Below are positions 1 to 5,842 of a DNA stretch of 7,190 nt, piece after piece; position 1 is the stretch's first letter, and each line of letters starts with the position of its first letter. The stretch covers positions 1 to 7,190 of the forward strand of contig CAJUGH010000057.1 of NCBI GenBank assembly GCA_910586215.1. Reading direction: 5' to 3'. The position numbers and the translations under genes were made by a program. The DNA is from an uncultured Acetatifactor sp. (GTDB lineage Bacteria; Bacillota; Clostridia; Lachnospirales; Lachnospiraceae). Below the pieces are notes generated by a model. It saw nothing but the letters and a program-made list of their open reading frames with translations. It had not been told where the DNA came from and did no database searches.

Positions 1-42
1 CCCGCCGCTGATATATCATTTTTCACAAAAATCCACCACCCT

Positions 43-153
43 TCAAGCTTGTGTCGACACTGTTGTCACAAATCGCCTTTTCCCTGTTTCTGTCCCATAA
101 TAGCCATGTACCTCAATAGTGCAAGTATTCTTTTTAATGATATCTCCAATCAT
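43..153 (-). CDS. Small 36-codon ORF, translationally coupled to broken upstream frame
   Basis: This is a 36-residue reading frame from an ATG (153-151) to TGA (45-43). I do not recognise the protein. It is short, fairly basic and has a beta-like central stretch (TIEVHGYYGTETGKRRFVTT). Its ATG overlaps the TAA stop of the preceding minus-strand frame as TAATG, the usual layout of translationally coupled genes, and there is no good ribosome-binding site of its own. That coupling is the main reason to list it. An upstream in-frame TGA at 174-172 prevents a longer product. Because the gene ahead of it carries two nonsense codons, this frame is probably no longer translated efficiently and may itself be a remnant. 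It could also be a chance ORF in AT-rich DNA. Confidence 0.3.
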   Translation of the reverse strand: MIGDIIKKNTCTIEVHGYYGTETGKRRFVTTVSTQA

Positions 154-389
154 TAGAAACTGTTTCCAGCGTCAACTGATTCTTTTCCTAAATTCTTTCA
201 ATATCCCTGCTGATAACACCCCATAGAGCCATGCTTTAGAAGCATATGTTCAATTATAAACGGGGACACAGGAAAATATTTTGTTATATATCTTCCATCA
301 TTCTGTTGAATACCTGCTGCATAAGTATTTACTACAAAAAGAATGTACTTCAACTACGCGATATCATGCATAAGCTGATCAACTGTCAT
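153..389 (-). pseudogene. Broken 78-codon gene with two internal stops
   Basis: A minus-strand frame starts at ATG 389-387, six bases after a good AGGAG (400-396), and runs to TAA 155-153. It is interrupted by TAG at codon 12 (356-354) and TGA at codon 64 (200-198). Between the stops is an uninterrupted 51-codon stretch containing YFPVSPFIIEHMLLKHGSMG, which reads like a folded protein. Both stops could arise from single C-to-T changes (CAG to TAG, CGA to TGA). A promoter with a perfect TATAAT lies at 471-443. Promoter, ribosome-binding site, start and a coupled downstream frame all line up, which argues for a once-functional gene. I cannot name the family. The alternative is a chance arrangement in low-complexity DNA. 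Confidence 0.4.
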
Positions 390-442
390 AAGACTCTCCT
401 ATTTGAAAACATTGCATTGCGTATTTCGTCCACTTGAATTGT

Positions 443-471
443 ATTATAACTTATATTTTTAAAATTATCTA
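443..471 (-). promoter_or_regulatory. Candidate sigma-A promoter for the broken minus-strand gene
   Basis: On the minus strand the -10 box is a perfect TATAAT (448-443). A 17-base spacer separates it from TAGATA (471-466), which matches TTGACA at 4 of 6 positions. The predicted start near 436 would give a leader of about 47 nt before the ATG at 389. The surrounding DNA is very AT-rich, so a chance TATAAT is possible; its good position relative to the ribosome-binding site supports it. Confidence 0.4.
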
Positions 472-1065
472 TTACTATTGCTCAAAAAACATGATATGTC
501 CCCGATTCATGCCTACATCTAAAATATATATTCAAATCTTTCTAGCCTAACCACAAAAACCTTCAATCAACACCATACACTAATTTTTCCTGTTTTTGTA
601 TACAGTTCTTATCTTCTGCTATTTTCATACACTATACATACAATACCCGCTTAAAACCTTACTCAATATCAAGATGGTTTCCGCTTTTTCCTATCCCATT
701 CATCATACAACTTTAAGCGCACCTTAGGTCAAGACATTTTCCCGATAGACTCTACAAAAATGAGAACCTTTTCGCCAAACTGCCGCAAGACACACCTGTT
801 CCCCCATGGTACAATATGAGTATGTTACCACGATTTATTTCCATACAGGGCCGATGAACGGTATCGTAAGATATTTGAAGGAGAACGAAGGATCCGTCTC
901 CCTCACGCAGGTGACCGGTATCATGATTTCTTATGGATGGAAGTAAAATATGGAATTTCCCGTTTCCTGACACAGACTGTCCGCAAACGCTCCGCCTGCG
1001 CCCGCACCGTAGGCGCTGTGCTCCTGTATCGATGCTTAAAAAGCAGCAGTTTAATTTCTGCTTCT
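472..1065. other. AT-rich intergenic stretch with no recognisable gene
   Basis: From 472 to about 780 the sequence is AT-rich and has stops in all frames; I see nothing convincing in it. Composition changes near 780, and 780-1020 is much richer in GC and resembles coding DNA. Within it a plus-strand frame from ATG 806 to TAA 946 encodes 46 residues, including YLKENEGSVSLTQVTGIMIS, but it lacks a ribosome-binding site. The opposite strand also has an open frame (752-973, GTG start). Small hairpins occur at 998-1016 (GCGCC/GGCGC) and 1041-1063 (AAGCAG/CTGCTT), neither followed by a T-tract. The GC-rich block is most simply a fragment of a decayed gene. Confidence 0.4.
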
Positions 1066-1069
1066 ATAC

Positions 1070-1097
1070 TTGACAGTACCCTTTTTTCTGTTATAAT
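1070..1097 (+). promoter_or_regulatory. Consensus sigma-A promoter of the tetR-family gene
   Basis: A perfect -35 TTGACA (1070-1075) is separated by 16 bases from a perfect -10 TATAAT (1092-1097). Transcription should start near 1104, so the operator palindrome at 1106-1120 sits on the start of the transcript. A bound repressor there would block a promoter that is otherwise strong, which fits negative autoregulation. Confidence 0.9.
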
Positions 1098-1105
1098 AGA
1101 TTTGA

Positions 1106-1120
1106 AATGAACGGTTCATT
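1106..1120. promoter_or_regulatory. Perfect palindromic TetR-type operator (site 1)
   Basis: AATGAACGGTTCATT is a perfect inverted repeat of 7 bp around a central G. It lies between the -10 box and the ribosome-binding site of the downstream TetR-family gene. TetR-family dimers typically bind odd-centred palindromes of about this size over their own promoter. A diverged copy with shared flanking bases (through AGTTT) lies at 2005-2027, ahead of the transporter genes. Binding by this particular regulator is inferred from position. Confidence 0.8.
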
Positions 1121-1136
1121 CTAGTTTAGGAGGTAC

Positions 1137-1808
1137 ATGAAATTGACAAATGCAAGACTACAGAAGATATACCTGGAAGCAGGCCGCCTTTTTGAGGAGA
1201 AGGGCTACGCCAACACCAAGATGGCAGAGATTGCCAAAGCTGCCGGGATCGCCGTAGGCACCATGTATTCAGCCTTTACCGGGAAAGATGCCGTGCTCTC
1301 CTTTGTGATCTATGCCACCCTGGATAAGTCTTACCTGGCAGAGGAAGTCACCCTGCCCATCCGGCCCATAGAATCCGGCCATCTCCTGGAGGCCCTGCGG
1401 CATGTGATAGACATCTTTGATGCCACCCTCTGCGTTACAGACACAGAAGGAAATATCCAGAAGGATTTCCCGGACCTCATGGGGGATCTGTTCGACCTGT
1501 TTGCTGACTATCTCCTGGCCCTGGACAATATTGAGAAGAACCGGGGCGTCCTGGAAGAACTTGCCGGGGAATACCTTCCCAGGAAAGCTGCCTATTTCAA
1601 GGAACTGGAGAGCCACCTGGCCCTCTATATGGAGAAGGGACAGATCCGGACACTTACAAATCTCTACTCCCATGTCCTGTATCTGACGAACACTTTGACA
1701 TGGTGGGCACTCAATTCCAACCTCTCCTTTCCGAACCAGCCGATTCCCCGGGATGTGTCCAGAGAGACCTGTATGGGGATCCTGCAAAGGGCCTATGCCA
1801 TAGGATGA
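1137..1808 (+). CDS. TetR/AcrR-family transcriptional repressor
   Basis: This 223-residue protein has the standard TetR-family size and layout. Residues about 5-60 form the DNA-binding domain: helix 1 (RLQKIYLEAGRLFEEKGYA) is followed by the helix-turn-helix at about 28-47 (KMAEIAKAAGIAVGTMYSAF) and the usual lysine-containing helix 4 start (GKDAVL). The remaining helical part is the ligand and dimer domain, whose sequence gives no clue to the inducer. AGGAGG at 1128-1133 lies only 3 bases before the ATG; a TTG two codons later (1143) would have a more normal spacing of 9, so the start may be there. A palindrome over the promoter predicts autorepression, and a similar site ahead of the ABC genes predicts that they are its targets. 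A long minus-strand frame opposite is a shadow. Confidence 0.93.
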   Translation: MKLTNARLQKIYLEAGRLFEEKGYANTKMAEIAKAAGIAVGTMYSAFTGKDAVLSFVIYATLDKSYLAEEVTLPIRPIESGHLLEALRHVIDIFDATLCVTDTEGNIQKDFPDLMGDLFDLFADYLLALDNIEKNRGVLEELAGEYLPRKAAYFKELESHLALYMEKGQIRTLTNLYSHVLYLTNTLTWWALNSNLSFPNQPIPRDVSRETCMGILQRAYAIG

Positions 1809-1945
1809 TACCAGGGGCAGAAGGTCAGAAAATCCGAGGTACACTGGCGATTCCAAGGCTGCCACGACAGTCTGGCAGTCGGCCAGACACTCACAACATT
1901 CGTGGAGGTGTTGACAACAATGCTGACCTTTTGTCTGTCCATCCT
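1802..1945 (+). other. Long nested hairpin (possible structured RNA or small palindromic element)
   Basis: Five nested helices were found by hand: 1802-1807/1940-1945 (AGGATG/CATCCT), 1816-1828/1923-1935 (13 pairs, two of them G-U), 1841-1845/1907-1911 (one G-U), 1862-1867/1900-1905 (CCACGA/TCGTGG) and 1870-1876/1882-1888 (GTCTGGC/GCCAGAC, loop AGTCG). This makes about 37 pairs in one rod-like arm that begins within the tetR stop codon and ends before the terminator at 1968. The tetR frame reopens after its stop and stays open to TGA near 1948, so decayed coding DNA is an alternative. It may be a processed 3' UTR, a small RNA, or the relic of a small inverted-repeat element. No known class was recognised. 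Confidence 0.5.
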
Positions 1946-1967
1946 CCTCTGATTTGGGCAACAGGGC

Positions 1968-1991
1968 ATGGTGCGCAGGCACCATTCTTTT
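1968..1991 (+). terminator. Intrinsic terminator after the tetR-family gene
   Basis: A 7-bp stem ATGGTGC (1968-1974)/GCACCAT (1979-1985) closes a GCAG tetraloop and is followed by TCTTTT (1986-1991). An outer GGCAA (1957-1961)/TTGCC (1990-1994) pairing can also form. The position, 160 bases after the tetR stop and just before the second operator, separates the regulator from the transporter transcript. The T-tract is short, so termination may be partial. Confidence 0.6.
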
Positions 1992-2005
1992 GCCTCAATA
2001 ATTAG

Positions 2006-2020
2006 AATGAACGATTCAGT
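2006..2020. promoter_or_regulatory. Second TetR-type operator (imperfect), ahead of the ABC genes
   Basis: AATGAACGATTCAGT keeps the complete left half-site of operator 1 and 5 of 7 bases of the right half. Over 23 bases (2005-2027 versus 1105-1127) the two sites match at 18 positions without gaps, including the trailing AGTTT, more than a chance half-site would give. A -10-like AATAAT lies at 1997-2002 and another, TAGAAT, at 2028-2033; neither has a good -35 box, so which promoter is controlled is uncertain. The site links the regulator to the transporter operon. Confidence 0.65.
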
Positions 2021-2043
2021 TCAGTTTTAGAATATTGGAATAG

Positions 2044-2133
2044 AAAAGGATGTCCAGACATTTTTTCACAAACAATGCGCTAAGGAAACATTCTTGCACG
2101 TATATCAAAGCCGCCGAATATAGTTTTTGTGAA
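2044..2133 (+). promoter_or_regulatory. Structured leader and possible promoter upstream of the ABC operon
   Basis: Two structures lie between operator 2 and the first ABC gene. The first is a short hairpin around ATGTCCAGACAT (2050-2061) running into six Ts (2061-2066), which resembles a weak terminator or attenuator; its stem can be extended outward by G-U and A-U pairs. The second is an 8-bp inverted repeat, TTCACAAA (2065-2072)/TTTGTGAA (2126-2133), enclosing a possible promoter, TTGCAC (2094-2099) with TATAGT (2119-2124) at a long 19-base spacing. The promoter is weak, so transcription may instead start nearer operator 2. Confidence 0.3.
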
Positions 2134-2188
2134 TACTGCAATTGATAGCTCTCATAAATATCACACTTTGAAAATCTTCACAGGAAGA

Positions 2189-2196
2189 GGGAGGAG
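2189..2196 (+). promoter_or_regulatory. Ribosome-binding site that fixes the first ABC gene start
   Basis: GGGAGGAG lies 7 bases before the ATG at 2204. The reading frame is open upstream to a GTG at 2129, but that codon has no ribosome-binding site and the extra 25 residues look unlike a transporter N-terminus. The ATG at 2204, starting MSLSKFMKNQYGKWF, is therefore chosen. Confidence 0.85.
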
Positions 2197-2203
2197 TCTG
2201 CAC

Positions 2204-3997
2204 ATGAGTCTGTCAAAATTTATGAAGAACCAATATGGAAAATGGTTTTATCTGCAATTGCTATCCCTGTCCCTGCTCACCTTCTGCTCCTTCGGGGCAC
2301 AGTTCCTGGTTACATATGACCTGGGGCAGATCATTGATTCCGTTTCAAGAGACTACCAGGAAACCTTGCGATACTTCCGGATCATTGCAGCTGCACTGCT
2401 GCTATCCATAGTGACATCGGCCCTAAGAAGTATCTGCAGCGGGAGGATGACAGCAAGATTTGCCTGCCGCCTGAAGCAGAGCATCGGGAACCAGATCTGC
2501 AAGGTACCCTGCCAGTATATAGAGTCCTTCACAGATGGCGAACTGCTCACCATGGTCACAAAGGATGTGGAGGGATGCCGGAACTGGCTTGCCCTCTGTG
2601 CAAAGACCGGCTGTCTGCCAGCACAGATCGGACTGCCCATCCTCTTCGTATTCCAGTATGACTGGAGGGTTGCATTGTTCACTTTGTGTCTTATTCCCTT
2701 GGCGGCTCTTCCGGAGGCCCTCCTGGCCAGCCGGCTCCACAGATACCATGCCCGAGAGAAAAAAGCCTACTCCATGGTACTGTCTTTCTTTAACACCATG
2801 GTGGATTCCTCACTTGTACTGAAGTCCTTTCAGTTAGAGTCCCTGTTTCAGTGCAGGAACCAGGTCCTCCTGGATGCTTACAAAAAGGAGCGGATGAGCC
2901 GCAGCCTGCAGGAACAACTGGTAGATGTGTACAGCCGCATTTTCGGTCATGTCACCAATGTGCTGATCCTCCTCCTGGGTGCTTTCTTCATTCTGACGGG
3001 AAATATGACACTGGGAAAGCTGACCAGCATTATCCTGCTGGCCAATTTTGTAGGGGAAGGCATCAAGGTACTGAATGAGATTCCCGTGGGCTACCAGGGT
3101 GCCCGGGCCAGTCTGGCCCATCTGGAAACCCTGTTGCTGCTGGAAAGGGAACCAACAGGCAAAAAGCAGAAATCCGCATCTCCCCTGCCAGATGACGGTT
3201 CCCCACAATGCAGTGCCATCAGCCATACGATGCCAGATGCCTGCCATACAGTCCTGTCTCCTGTCTATGAAGTGAAGTCCCTTCGCTTCAGCTACGGGAA
3301 CCGGCAGGTACTGCATGATGTCACCTTTGCCGTGGCCCAGGAAGAGAAAATCGCCATCGTAGGACCCAGTGGCTGTGGCAAGAGTACCCTGTTCAAAGTA
3401 CTAAGCGGACTATATACGCCAGGAGAAGACCAGGTCTTCTTCCTGGGAAGGGATGTGGCACAGATTCCCCCGGATGACCTGCGCACCAGAATCACCGCCA
3501 CCACCCAGGAGACCTTCCTGTTCCAGGCCACTTTCCGGGAAAATATCTGCATGGCAGACACCGGCTGCACTGACACTGCCCTGATACAGGCCGCCCGGAA
3601 TGCCTACATTCATGACCTAATTGCCGCTTCCCCCCAGGGATATGACACCCCGGTCTGCACCACCACCCAGTCCCTGTCCGGCGGCCAGGCCCAGCGTCTC
3701 AACCTGGCCCGGGCTTTTCTGCGGGACACAGACATCTGGCTCCTAGACGAACCCACGTCAGCCCTGGATGCGGATACCACGGACCAGGTGCTGGATCATC
3801 TCTTCGCAGCCTGTGGGAACCGGACCCTGCTCATGATCCTGCACAATATGCAGGAAATCCACCGGTTTGACAAAGTGCTCCTGTTGGTGGAAGGAAAAGT
3901 CGCCGGTTTCGGAACCCATGCCGCACTCCTTACGGAATGTGAAGCGTACAGGCGGCTCTATGCCGGCGGAACCGCACAGGAAGGAGACACTCTATGA
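2204..3997 (+). CDS. ABC exporter half-transporter, permease fused to ATPase (subunit 1)
   Basis: This 597-residue protein has an N-terminal membrane domain (hydrophobic segments near residues 15-40, 57-78, 139-175 and 250-288) followed by an ATPase domain. The ATPase motifs are complete: A-loop Tyr364, Walker A GPSGCGKST (387-395), Q-loop Gln435, signature LSGGQ (491-495), Walker B ending in Asp515-Glu516, and the switch His547. It should act in the cytoplasmic membrane as an ATP-driven exporter, almost certainly as a dimer with the overlapping next gene. The linker between the domains (about 313-355) is unusually long and rich in Pro, Ser and Lys. The sequence does not show the substrate; drug, peptide or metallophore export are all possible. 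The TetR neighbour suggests induction by the exported compound. Confidence 0.93.
   Translation: MSLSKFMKNQYGKWFYLQLLSLSLLTFCSFGAQFLVTYDLGQIIDSVSRDYQETLRYFRIIAAALLLSIVTSALRSICSGRMTARFACRLKQSIGNQICKVPCQYIESFTDGELLTMVTKDVEGCRNWLALCAKTGCLPAQIGLPILFVFQYDWRVALFTLCLIPLAALPEALLASRLHRYHAREKKAYSMVLSFFNTMVDSSLVLKSFQLESLFQCRNQVLLDAYKKERMSRSLQEQLVDVYSRIFGHVTNVLILLLGAFFILTGNMTLGKLTSIILLANFVGEGIKVLNEIPVGYQGARASLAHLETLLLLEREPTGKKQKSASPLPDDGSPQCSAISHTMPDACHTVLSPVYEVKSLRFSYGNRQVLHDVTFAVAQEEKIAIVGPSGCGKSTLFKVLSGLYTPGEDQVFFLGRDVAQIPPDDLRTRITATTQETFLFQATFRENICMADTGCTDTALIQAARNAYIHDLIAASPQGYDTPVCTTTQSLSGGQAQRLNLARAFLRDTDIWLLDEPTSALDADTTDQVLDHLFAACGNRTLLMILHNMQEIHRFDKVLLLVEGKVAGFGTHAALLTECEAYRRLYAGGTAQEGDTL
3293..3327 (+). 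repeat. Near-identical 35-base segment shared by the two ABC genes (copy 1)
   Basis: Positions 3293-3327 match 5038-5072 at 32 of 35 bases. Both copies encode the A-loop region, SYGNRQVLH followed by D/N and V/I-TF, at the start of the ATPase domain. The rest of the two domains is clearly more diverged, so the match is a local island. It may reflect conserved protein sequence with shared codon choice, or recent gene conversion. Confidence 0.7.
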
Positions 3998-5622
3998 AAG
4001 CCATATTCTCAACCATATTCTCCATGGCCACCTATATCAAGAGACACCTGCCGCTCTGGCTGGCCGGCATGCTGGTGCCTCCCCTGGCCAGCATGGCCAC
4101 CAATCTCTATTTTGCAGACCGCCTGGAGACCTATACCGGGAAACTCCTGGATGCGGCTCCCTCCTTTGGACAGATCACCTGGATGCTTGCCATGGCCATC
4201 CCGGTCCTACTGCTGTTCTCCGGGATAGACGATGTGGGCAGGTACTGTTCCTCCCTGCTGGTGGCAAGCGTGGAAAATACCATCAAACAAGATTTGTATG
4301 CCCGGATCATCAAGGCTCCCCTCCCTCACCTGCAAAGCTACCAAAAAGGAAAACTGGTCACGCACTACAGCGCAGACGCGGAACAGGCAGCCAGGATCGT
4401 CACAGGTGATATCCAGGGTGTCCTATATCCCCTGGTAGTCGGAACCGGATATTTTCTCGCTGTACTATATACGGACTTATGGATCGGTATCTTCATGGGA
4501 CTTCTGGGAAGCGCAGTGATCCTGCTGAATTTCCTGTTCCTTAAAGCCATACGCCGCCTGCAGGGAGAACTGCTCCAGACAAAGGAAGGGTATGTCCAGT
4601 CCTGTGGCGATGCCATTCATGGCAGGATGAGCATCCGCCAATATGGCACCCGCAAGTGGATGGCAGAGAGGATCGGGAAGTCTGCCCGTCTGTGCTGCTC
4701 CAGGGAAATGCAGATGGCATCCCTCCAAGCCTTGCAAGTGTTGTCCTCCCAGGGACTGGCAGATATATGCACCTGCCTTCTTACCCCTCTGGCCTGTCTG
4801 CTGGCGGCCACCGGCCGGATCACCCTCCCGGCCGTGCTGTTCATCCACCAGGTCTGCCGGGTGTTCATCCAGTATACACAGCATTTTGGCAATTCTTTTC
4901 TACAGTTCCAGACCCATGCCCTTTCCTATGAACGGATCCGGGCCGTAATGGAACTGCCTGTGGAGGAGACAGAAGGAGGCAGCATAAGTCCCCTGCCGCC
5001 CGGCGGAGAGATCGCCTTTGAACATGTCAGCGTCTCCTACGGGAACCGCCAGGTACTGCATAATATCACCTTCTCCCTTCATCCAGGAGAAATCGTCTGC
5101 CTAACCGGGGAAAGCGGCAGAGGGAAGACCACCCTGGTGAAGGCTCTGTTACAGATGGTGGAATATACGGGAAATATCTCCATCGGAGGTGTGGACTGTA
5201 GGAAGATCCCATTGTCCGTCCTGCGGCGCCATATCAGCCTGTGTCCCGAACATGGAGACCTGTTTCCACTGACGGTCTCCGAGAATATCCGACTGGGCAC
5301 ACCTGCGGCATCAGAAGCAGAGATTGCTTCTGCCATGGAACAGGCAGCACTCCGGGAGGAGGCTGGCCTGTTGCAGCGGGAAGCCGGGGACAATGGCAGC
5401 CTGTTATCCGGCGGACAGCGCCAGAAAGTATCCCTGGCAAGGGCGCTGGTGAAGGATGCCCCTTTCCTAATCCTGGATGAACCTACTGCCGCACTGGACA
5501 CAGAGTCGGAAGCCCAAGTACTTCAGACCATGGAAGCTTTGAAGCAGGCGGGGAAAGGTCTGCTGGTGATCACCCACAGGGCCTCCACTGCACAGGCTGC
5601 AGACAGGATCATCTGTCTGTAA
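3994..5622 (+). CDS. ABC exporter half-transporter, permease fused to ATPase (subunit 2)
   Basis: This 542-residue protein is the partner of subunit 1. Its ATG overlaps the upstream TGA as ATGA, and AAGGAG (3981-3986) lies 7 bases ahead, so the two are translated together. Membrane segments lie near residues 20-40, 62-82, 139-184 and 250-290, and the ATPase domain begins near 330. Motifs are A-loop Tyr349, Walker A GESGRGKTT (372-380), signature LSGGQ (471-475), Walker B Asp495-Glu496 and switch His528. Two features are odd. The Q-loop reads CPEHGDLFPLTVSENI with Glu419 where glutamine is expected, and the protein ends only 14 residues after the switch histidine, lacking the usual C-terminal helices. 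No downstream frame continues it, so the short end looks natural. A 35-base segment at 5038-5072 nearly repeats one in subunit 1. Confidence 0.93.
   Translation: MKAIFSTIFSMATYIKRHLPLWLAGMLVPPLASMATNLYFADRLETYTGKLLDAAPSFGQITWMLAMAIPVLLLFSGIDDVGRYCSSLLVASVENTIKQDLYARIIKAPLPHLQSYQKGKLVTHYSADAEQAARIVTGDIQGVLYPLVVGTGYFLAVLYTDLWIGIFMGLLGSAVILLNFLFLKAIRRLQGELLQTKEGYVQSCGDAIHGRMSIRQYGTRKWMAERIGKSARLCCSREMQMASLQALQVLSSQGLADICTCLLTPLACLLAATGRITLPAVLFIHQVCRVFIQYTQHFGNSFLQFQTHALSYERIRAVMELPVEETEGGSISPLPPGGEIAFEHVSVSYGNRQVLHNITFSLHPGEIVCLTGESGRGKTTLVKALLQMVEYTGNISIGGVDCRKIPLSVLRRHISLCPEHGDLFPLTVSENIRLGTPAASEAEIASAMEQAALREEAGLLQREAGDNGSLLSGGQRQKVSLARALVKDAPFLILDEPTAALDTESEAQVLQTMEALKQAGKGLLVITHRASTAQAADRIICL
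5038..5072 (+). repeat. Near-identical 35-base segment shared by the two ABC genes (copy 2)
   Basis: This is the second copy of the segment at 3293-3327, differing at three positions. It encodes the A-loop of subunit 2. The two direct copies lie 1.7 kb apart in the same orientation, so recombination between them could produce a fused single half-transporter. Confidence 0.7.
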
Positions 5623-5637
5623 AATCCTGTTTCATAC

Positions 5638-5665
5638 TTGGATTTTCTCCGAAATATGCTATAAT
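5638..5665 (+). promoter_or_regulatory. Extended -10 promoter of the CYTH gene
   Basis: TTGGAT (5638-5643, 4 of 6 to consensus) is followed after 16 bases by a perfect TATAAT (5660-5665), preceded by TGC, giving an extended -10 element (TGnTATAAT). Transcription should start near 5672. It lies directly after the ABC operon stop codon, so the CYTH gene has its own promoter and a leader of about 170 nt. Confidence 0.85.
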
Positions 5666-5671
5666 GGGAGA

Positions 5672-5842
5672 GAAGTGGAAGTCATTCCACCTCTGACATC
5701 ATGTATGTACCAGTACCTTGTATCTGAAGACCCTGCGTGAAAACACCTCGCGGCATCACCCTGTGAAAGGTAACGGGAAATAAACCAGGTCTTGATATGA
5801 AGTAGTTACATACGGGAAAATTCATAAGACAGGTGAACACAT
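5672..5842 (+). promoter_or_regulatory. Structured 5' leader of the CYTH gene, possible riboswitch or cis-acting RNA
   Basis: A first hairpin is GTGGAA (5675-5680)/TTCCAC (5685-5690) with loop GTCA. Next comes a closed domain: outer stem 5703-5709/5807-5813 (GTATGTA/TACATAC), then 5718-5724/5794-5800 (two G-U pairs) stacked through a 2-nt bulge on 5727-5732/5788-5793 (AAGACC/GGTCTT). Two inner elements follow, a hairpin at 5733-5753 with the AAAA-capped stem GTGAAAACAC and a weaker one near 5759-5777 (CCC/GGG). The ribosome-binding site AGGTG (5831-5835) lies just outside the domain. There is no obvious T-tract terminator, so control, if any, would be on translation. I checked the common riboswitch classes from memory and none matched. 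It could also be an element unrelated to the gene. Confidence 0.5.

Noticed and set aside
246..437. 63-codon plus-strand ORF in the AT-rich left region
   Set aside because: It has no ribosome-binding site and overlaps the better supported minus-strand promoter and broken gene. Its sequence looks like random translation of AT-rich DNA.
752..973. 73-codon minus-strand ORF with GTG start
   Set aside because: There is no ribosome-binding site upstream of the GTG and no recognisable domain; opposite frames are equally open.
1269..1985. 238-codon minus-strand open frame opposite tetR
   Set aside because: It lies antisense to a clear TetR-family gene with a perfect promoter and ribosome-binding site, its protein shows no domain, and it ends up spanning the non-coding hairpins. 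It is a shadow of codon bias.
2129..2203. N-terminal extension of ABC subunit 1 from GTG 2129
   Set aside because: The GTG lacks a ribosome-binding site and falls in an inverted repeat, while ATG 2204 has GGGAGGAG at ideal spacing.
5600..5630. Terminator at the end of the ABC operon
   Set aside because: Two competing hairpins (5600-5606/5613-5619 and 5603-5609/5624-5630) span the stop codon, but neither is followed by a T-run, so intrinsic termination is unsupported.
5672..5842. Group II intron fragment as an explanation for the structured leader
   Set aside because: There is no reverse transcriptase frame, no domain V-like hairpin and no intron boundary; the following gene is an intact CYTH protein with its own start.
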